38,634 nt of DNA. Origin: Mogibacterium pumilum (lineage in GTDB: Bacteria; Bacillota; Clostridia; Peptostreptococcales; Anaerovoracaceae). Below, piece by piece: positions 35,648 through 38,634 of the stretch; within the stretch, counting starts at the first letter, position 1; every line of letters starts with the position of its first letter. The translations under genes were made by a program, and so were the position numbers. Below the pieces are notes generated by a model, which was not told the DNA's origin, did not search any database, and worked only from the letters and a program-made list of their open reading frames with translations. The stretch is from contig NZ_CP016199.1 in assembly GCF_002243385.1 (NCBI RefSeq), positions 133,874 through 172,507 on the forward strand, in the 5' to 3' direction.

Positions 35648-36277
35648 ATGACGATTAGTTTATCAGATACGATTTTGAAAACAGCAGGCTTAAATGAAGC
35701 TCTGATGCGAGAATGTGATTTATTTTTCTGCGATAAGCCTAGAGACACTGATTATTCGGAACATGGCGAAGTATATTCGTCTTCGTTTGAAACATTTGCA
35801 GTTGACGGAAGCGGCGGAGAGTACGTGCGACTTAAAGACGGAAGCATCGGATATATTAGCAGCGAAGGGAGCGTCGGAAGAGTTGCTGAAAGCATGGAAG
35901 ATTTACTTCAATTCTTAATTCATGCCGGATGCATTTCGGATTTTAACTGTAAATACATCTACAAAAGTGATGAGCTATTAACTGCATTTTGTAACGGTTA
36001 TATCGATAAGTCACGGAAGTCATATGATGAGAAAGGTGATGATTTCGACGAGATTAGGAGCGAAATTGCAAGGAAGTTATCGCTTGAATATAATCCGGAT
36101 ATGCTCCCCGAATACGCGAAGAGATTTTATAAAGCCGCAACCAGAGAGCCGTTATTTACCTGCAAGTTCGGAAACGGGGACGAAGAATTTACATGTGACG
36201 GGATTATTTCGGATATTCTCGGGCTATGGATATATGAGCTGGTGGGTATGACCAGAGATGAGATTCTAAATTATTAG
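35648..36277 (+). CDS. SUKH-like putative immunity protein
   Basis: A 209-aa acidic protein without signal or membrane helix. The middle (about residues 48-90: FETFAVDGSGGEYVRLKDGSIGYISSEGSVGRVAESMEDLLQFLI, given in part) has the strand-rich pattern that ends in a helix seen in SUKH-type immunity proteins, where a solvent-facing display of a surface 'status' motif is followed by an F-L-x-x-helix. I am not sure of the family. GGGAG lies 5 nt before the ATG; it stands between DUF1877 and a clear SUKH gene, so an immunity role is inferred. Confidence 0.6.
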   Translation: MTISLSDTILKTAGLNEALMRECDLFFCDKPRDTDYSEHGEVYSSSFETFAVDGSGGEYVRLKDGSIGYISSEGSVGRVAESMEDLLQFLIHAGCISDFNCKYIYKSDELLTAFCNGYIDKSRKSYDEKGDDFDEIRSEIARKLSLEYNPDMLPEYAKRFYKAATREPLFTCKFGNGDEEFTCDGIISDILGLWIYELVGMTRDEILNY

Positions 36278-36304
36278 CAAGTGAAATTATTGGGAGACGA
36301 TATT

Positions 36305-37291
36305 ATGAAACCTTTTGAGAACTTTGACTGGAAATCATTTTGGGACAATTCTGATGGCTATACCGATGATTATACAGGCAAGGCTCCTACAGACCAGGAG
36401 ATATTGGATATAGAAAAAGAGACTGGATATAAGTTCCCTAAATCTTATATCCAGCTAATTAAGCACCAGAACGGAGGTATTCCTGTAAATAATGTCGTAA
36501 CAACAGACAATGTTTGCATTAATCTAGTTGGGATCTATGGTATCGACAAGGATAAGGAGTATTCCGTTTGTGGTGGTTCAGGCACTGAATTCTGGCTTAA
36601 GGAGTGGGGCTATCCTGCGCTTGGTCCTGTAATTGCCGATACCATTTCAGGTGGACATGACATGGTATTCCTCGATTACAGTGAATGCGGACCAGAGGGA
36701 GAGCCTATGGTTGTATTAGTTGATCAAGAAGATGACTATAGCCAAGAGATATTGGCAAATAATTTTGAGGAGTTCATATACAAGCTTGAGTCCGACAGAG
36801 TGATTACTGATATCGAAGAGTTTAAGCAGCTCGATGCAGAGAAGCAGGTGCTCGCTCTAAATAAGATCCTTAACATGAAGGGAACTAGAGATATGATAGA
36901 ACTTCTTGAGCAGGCTGAAGCTAGTTCATATAGCGAAAAGGTTCTCGGCAGGCTGGCAAGCGCTTACAACAGTGTAGACCAAGAGGATCTTGCTATTCAG
37001 ACTCTAGACTTAGTGCCAGAAGCTAACCGTAATGCGATGTGGTATTACCGTTACGGTTACTCTTATGCTCTGAAGTCTAAAAAAGCTGACAACACTCATC
37101 ACGAGAAGAAAAATGCCGCTGTAAAGAATCTTGAAAAGGCTATCGAGTTATCCGAAGGCAGCGATGAAGATGACGTAATCGACTACTGCATGATGATTTT
37201 TGATAGAATACTGGATCTTAAACCAGCGGATCTACGAGGCGGATATAGACTAGCTTATACGTACTACCACAACTACTATACCGAGGATTAA
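36305..37291 (+). CDS. SUKH (SMI1/KNR4) domain fused to TPR-like helices
   Basis: A 328-aa cytosolic protein. Residues ~25-170 form a SUKH domain: PTDQEILDIEKETGYKFPKSYIQLIKHQNGG, GIYGIDKD, LGPVIADTISGGHDMVFLDYS and the final NNFEEFIYKL. The last ~150 residues are helical with TPR-like spacing (YYRYGYSYALKSKK, AVKNLEKAIELSEGSDEDD). SUKH proteins are the commonest immunity folds against secreted nuclease and deaminase toxins. The ATG at 36305 with GGGAG 9 nt upstream is chosen over a GTG at 36281. Last gene of the operon; a terminator follows. Confidence 0.85.
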   Translation: MKPFENFDWKSFWDNSDGYTDDYTGKAPTDQEILDIEKETGYKFPKSYIQLIKHQNGGIPVNNVVTTDNVCINLVGIYGIDKDKEYSVCGGSGTEFWLKEWGYPALGPVIADTISGGHDMVFLDYSECGPEGEPMVVLVDQEDDYSQEILANNFEEFIYKLESDRVITDIEEFKQLDAEKQVLALNKILNMKGTRDMIELLEQAEASSYSEKVLGRLASAYNSVDQEDLAIQTLDLVPEANRNAMWYYRYGYSYALKSKKADNTHHEKKNAAVKNLEKAIELSEGSDEDDVIDYCMMIFDRILDLKPADLRGGYRLAYTYYHNYYTED

Positions 37292-37357
37292 TCAGCAACC
37301 TGCTTCATTAAATCTCGCAGGATAGTCTTAGCCAAACACCTTAATATTAGTAAGAAT

Positions 37358-37390
37358 GGGGGGTGCCTTTGCAATCCCCCCGCCTTTATT
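37358..37390 (+). terminator. Terminator after the SUKH-TPR gene
   Basis: A GGGGGG...CCCCCC hairpin (37358-37363 with 37376-37381, TGC/GCA possible inside) is followed by GCCTTTATTTT. It may also serve the converging minus-strand SUKH gene. The remainder of 37292-37505 shows no other feature. Confidence 0.75.
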
Positions 37391-37505
37391 TTACATATGA
37401 TTTAGCTCTTAAATTTAGTCCGCTATTATATATGACGTGTTCTCAACGCTGATTTCTGCTGAATTTTAGTATCATCTTATTGCCGATGCTACAATGCCTG
37501 AATTC

Positions 37506-38051
37506 TTATCTGCCAGCTCTTTTCTTCAGCTTCTCAACCTTCTCATTCTTACGTTCTTCTAGTTCATCAATTTGACCGAGCAGGAAGCTCTCAAAATCAC
37601 CTTCAACATCATGCATCTCATAACCATCGAAAACAACTATCTTGCCTTCTCTATCGAAACAGAATATCTGCTCACCATCACCTATTACCGAGAAGAACGG
37701 AATGCAGTCAGATAGCCCACTATCATGGAAAGCCCTTGTATTTGCACGTAAGTCTAGGTACTCTGGGACTTCGCTTGAGATACCGTAAACCATGATTCCG
37801 CGGCAAAATCCCCAAAATGGTGCGACCTCGTACTCCTGTGCCATCGGCCAAATTTCTTCTCTCACTTCCATGTATAGACCACCAAGCGGAGACATGGTAA
37901 ACTCTTTAAAATCCTCCGGTAGCTTTATATTGAACTCGCTCTCAAAAGCCTCTATATCTTGTTCTGACGGCGTGTCATCTCCACATGCGAAAACCTGATA
38001 AGTTTCTTTATCGTAGTTTCTAAAATAATCGTAAATCTTTTCTATAGACAT
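37506..38051 (-). CDS. SUKH (SMI1/KNR4) family putative immunity protein
   Basis: A 181-aa cytosolic protein with the SUKH pattern: SEQDIEAFESEFNIKLPEDFKEFTMSPLGGLYMEV at the N-terminus, an ISSEVPEYLDLRANTRAF middle part, PFFSVIGDGEQIFCFDREGKIVVFDG, and a helix ending ESFLLGQIDELEERK. A basic Lys/Arg-rich tail follows. Such proteins usually neutralise a particular toxin. GAGGTG lies before the ATG. It is on the opposite strand from the other SUKH genes and no toxin gene is seen nearby. Confidence 0.88.
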   Translation of the reverse strand: MSIEKIYDYFRNYDKETYQVFACGDDTPSEQDIEAFESEFNIKLPEDFKEFTMSPLGGLYMEVREEIWPMAQEYEVAPFWGFCRGIMVYGISSEVPEYLDLRANTRAFHDSGLSDCIPFFSVIGDGEQIFCFDREGKIVVFDGYEMHDVEGDFESFLLGQIDELEERKNEKVEKLKKRAGR

Positions 38052-38252
38052 ATTTCACCTCGTTGTACTACCGCTAACTTGTCGGGATATTATTTTTACT
38101 AAGTTTGTTGTGCTCCTATAACCTACCAGAATACGGTTTTTATTAAGCTATTCATCTTACTATTTAGCCTATGTTTATTGTAGTGATTCAGTATAAAGAA
38201 ATCAATAATATCCAAGTTAGTATGCCGTGTATACTAAGAAAGCACTATAAAA
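38052..38252. other. Gene-free gap between SUKH gene and tuf terminator
   Basis: AT-rich, no believable gene. A 7-bp inverted repeat (TTAGTAT at 38217-38223 with ATACTAA at 38231-38237) is the only structure noticed. No convincing promoter for the minus-strand SUKH gene could be picked. Confidence 0.5.
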
Positions 38253-38274
38253 ACAGGGGCGCATGCGCCCCTGT
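38253..38274 (-). terminator. Terminator after tuf
   Basis: A perfect 10-bp stem (38253-38262 with 38265-38274, CAGGGGCGC) is followed on the minus strand by TTTTTATAG. It is 38 nt past the tuf stop. Confidence 0.93.
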
Positions 38275-38311
38275 CAGTAGTTGTCTGGTGGTATTACCTC
38301 GTAATCTATGA

Positions 38312-38634
38312 TTACTCAATAATCTCTGTAACTACTCCGGATCCTACTGTTCTTCCACCTTCTCTGATAGCAAAACGTAGTCCCTCTTCAATAGCTACTG
38401 GTGTAATCAGCTCGATCTCCATTACTACGTTATCTCCAGGCATGCACATCTCTGTACCTTCTGGTAGCTGTAGATCTCCTGTTACGTCTGTTGTTCTTAG
38501 GTAGAACTGTGGTCTGTATCCATTGAAGAATGGTGTGTGTCTTCCACCCTCTTCCTTCTTTAGTACGTATACCTGTCCCTTGAACTTTGTGTGTGGGTGA
38601 ATTGAGCCTGGCTTCGAGAGTACCTGTCCTCTTT
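38312..38634 (-). CDS. tuf: Elongation factor Tu, C-terminal part (cut by window edge)
   Basis: The last ~106 codons of EF-Tu, which delivers aminoacyl-tRNA to the ribosome. The visible end is the third beta-barrel: [61 protein letters not shown] and [15 protein letters not shown]. The stop is TAA at 38312-38314. The start lies outside the window. Downstream of it are a terminator and then the SUKH island, not rpsJ as in many Firmicutes. Confidence 0.98.
   Translation of the reverse strand, partial: RGQVLSKPGSIHPHTKFKGQVYVLKKEEGGRHTPFFNGYRPQFYLRTTDVTGDLQLPEGTEMCMPGDNVVMEIELITPVAIEEGLRFAIREGGRTVGSGVVTEIIE

Noticed and set aside
36305-38051. SUKH genes as antitoxins of an adjacent toxin
   Set aside because: No nuclease, deaminase or other toxin-like gene is present within the island, so a pairing cannot be supported.

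Overview
The window comes from a low-GC, Gram-positive, strictly or mainly anaerobic bacterium of the Clostridia type. The signs are a full Firmicutes-order S10-spc-alpha ribosomal cluster with zinc-type S14, a zinc-type adenylate kinase, a T7SSb (EssC/WXG100/LXG) secretion locus, a desulfoferrodoxin (superoxide reductase), a sortase-anchored VaFE-repeat surface protein and strong AGGAGG-like ribosome binding sites. An oral or gut member of Eubacteriales family XIII (Mogibacterium / Eubacterium-like) would fit, but that is inference only.

Region 1 (1-11773, minus strand): the left edge holds the 5' part of a group IIC intron, placed just after a terminator-like hairpin. Next is a complete T7SSb operon read from a promoter near 11745-11773: an unusual short lipoprotein form of EsaA, the WXG100 protein EsxA, a strong intra-operon terminator, EssA, the ubiquitin-like EsaB, EssB and EssC. 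It ends in a cargo module of two small helical Lap-like partners, an LXG-like effector with an unrecognised C-terminal half, and a leucine-rich-repeat lipoprotein that may be its immunity or accessory factor.

Region 2 (11834-27448, minus strand): a 31-gene translation cluster runs rpsJ-rplC-rplD-rplW-rplB-rpsS-rplV-rpsC-rplP-rpmC-rpsQ-rplN-rplX-rplE-rpsN-rpsH-rplF-rplR-rpsE-rpmD-rplO-secY-adk-map-infA-rpmJ-rpsM-rpsK-rpsD-rpoA-rplQ. It has a near-consensus promoter and structured leader before rpsJ, a second promoter with a possible kissing-loop leader before rpsM, and a terminator after rplQ.

Region 3 (27449-34420): a plus-strand desulfoferrodoxin gene converges with a minus-strand operon of a PC4/YdbC protein, a large LPXTG-type surface protein, the tRNA-modifying enzyme MtaB and a HIT hydrolase. 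Upstream is a gamma-carbonic-anhydrase-family gene whose 3' end has grown into a 38-bp tandem repeat.

Region 4 (34900-38634): a plus-strand operon of DUF1877, a SUKH-like protein and a SUKH-TPR fusion faces a minus-strand SUKH gene. Together they look like an orphan immunity-protein island. The window ends inside tuf. In many Firmicutes tuf lies next to rpsJ; here about 11 kb of accessory genes separate them. The polymorphic-toxin parts (LXG module and SUKH/DUF1877 island) therefore flank the ribosomal cluster on both sides.
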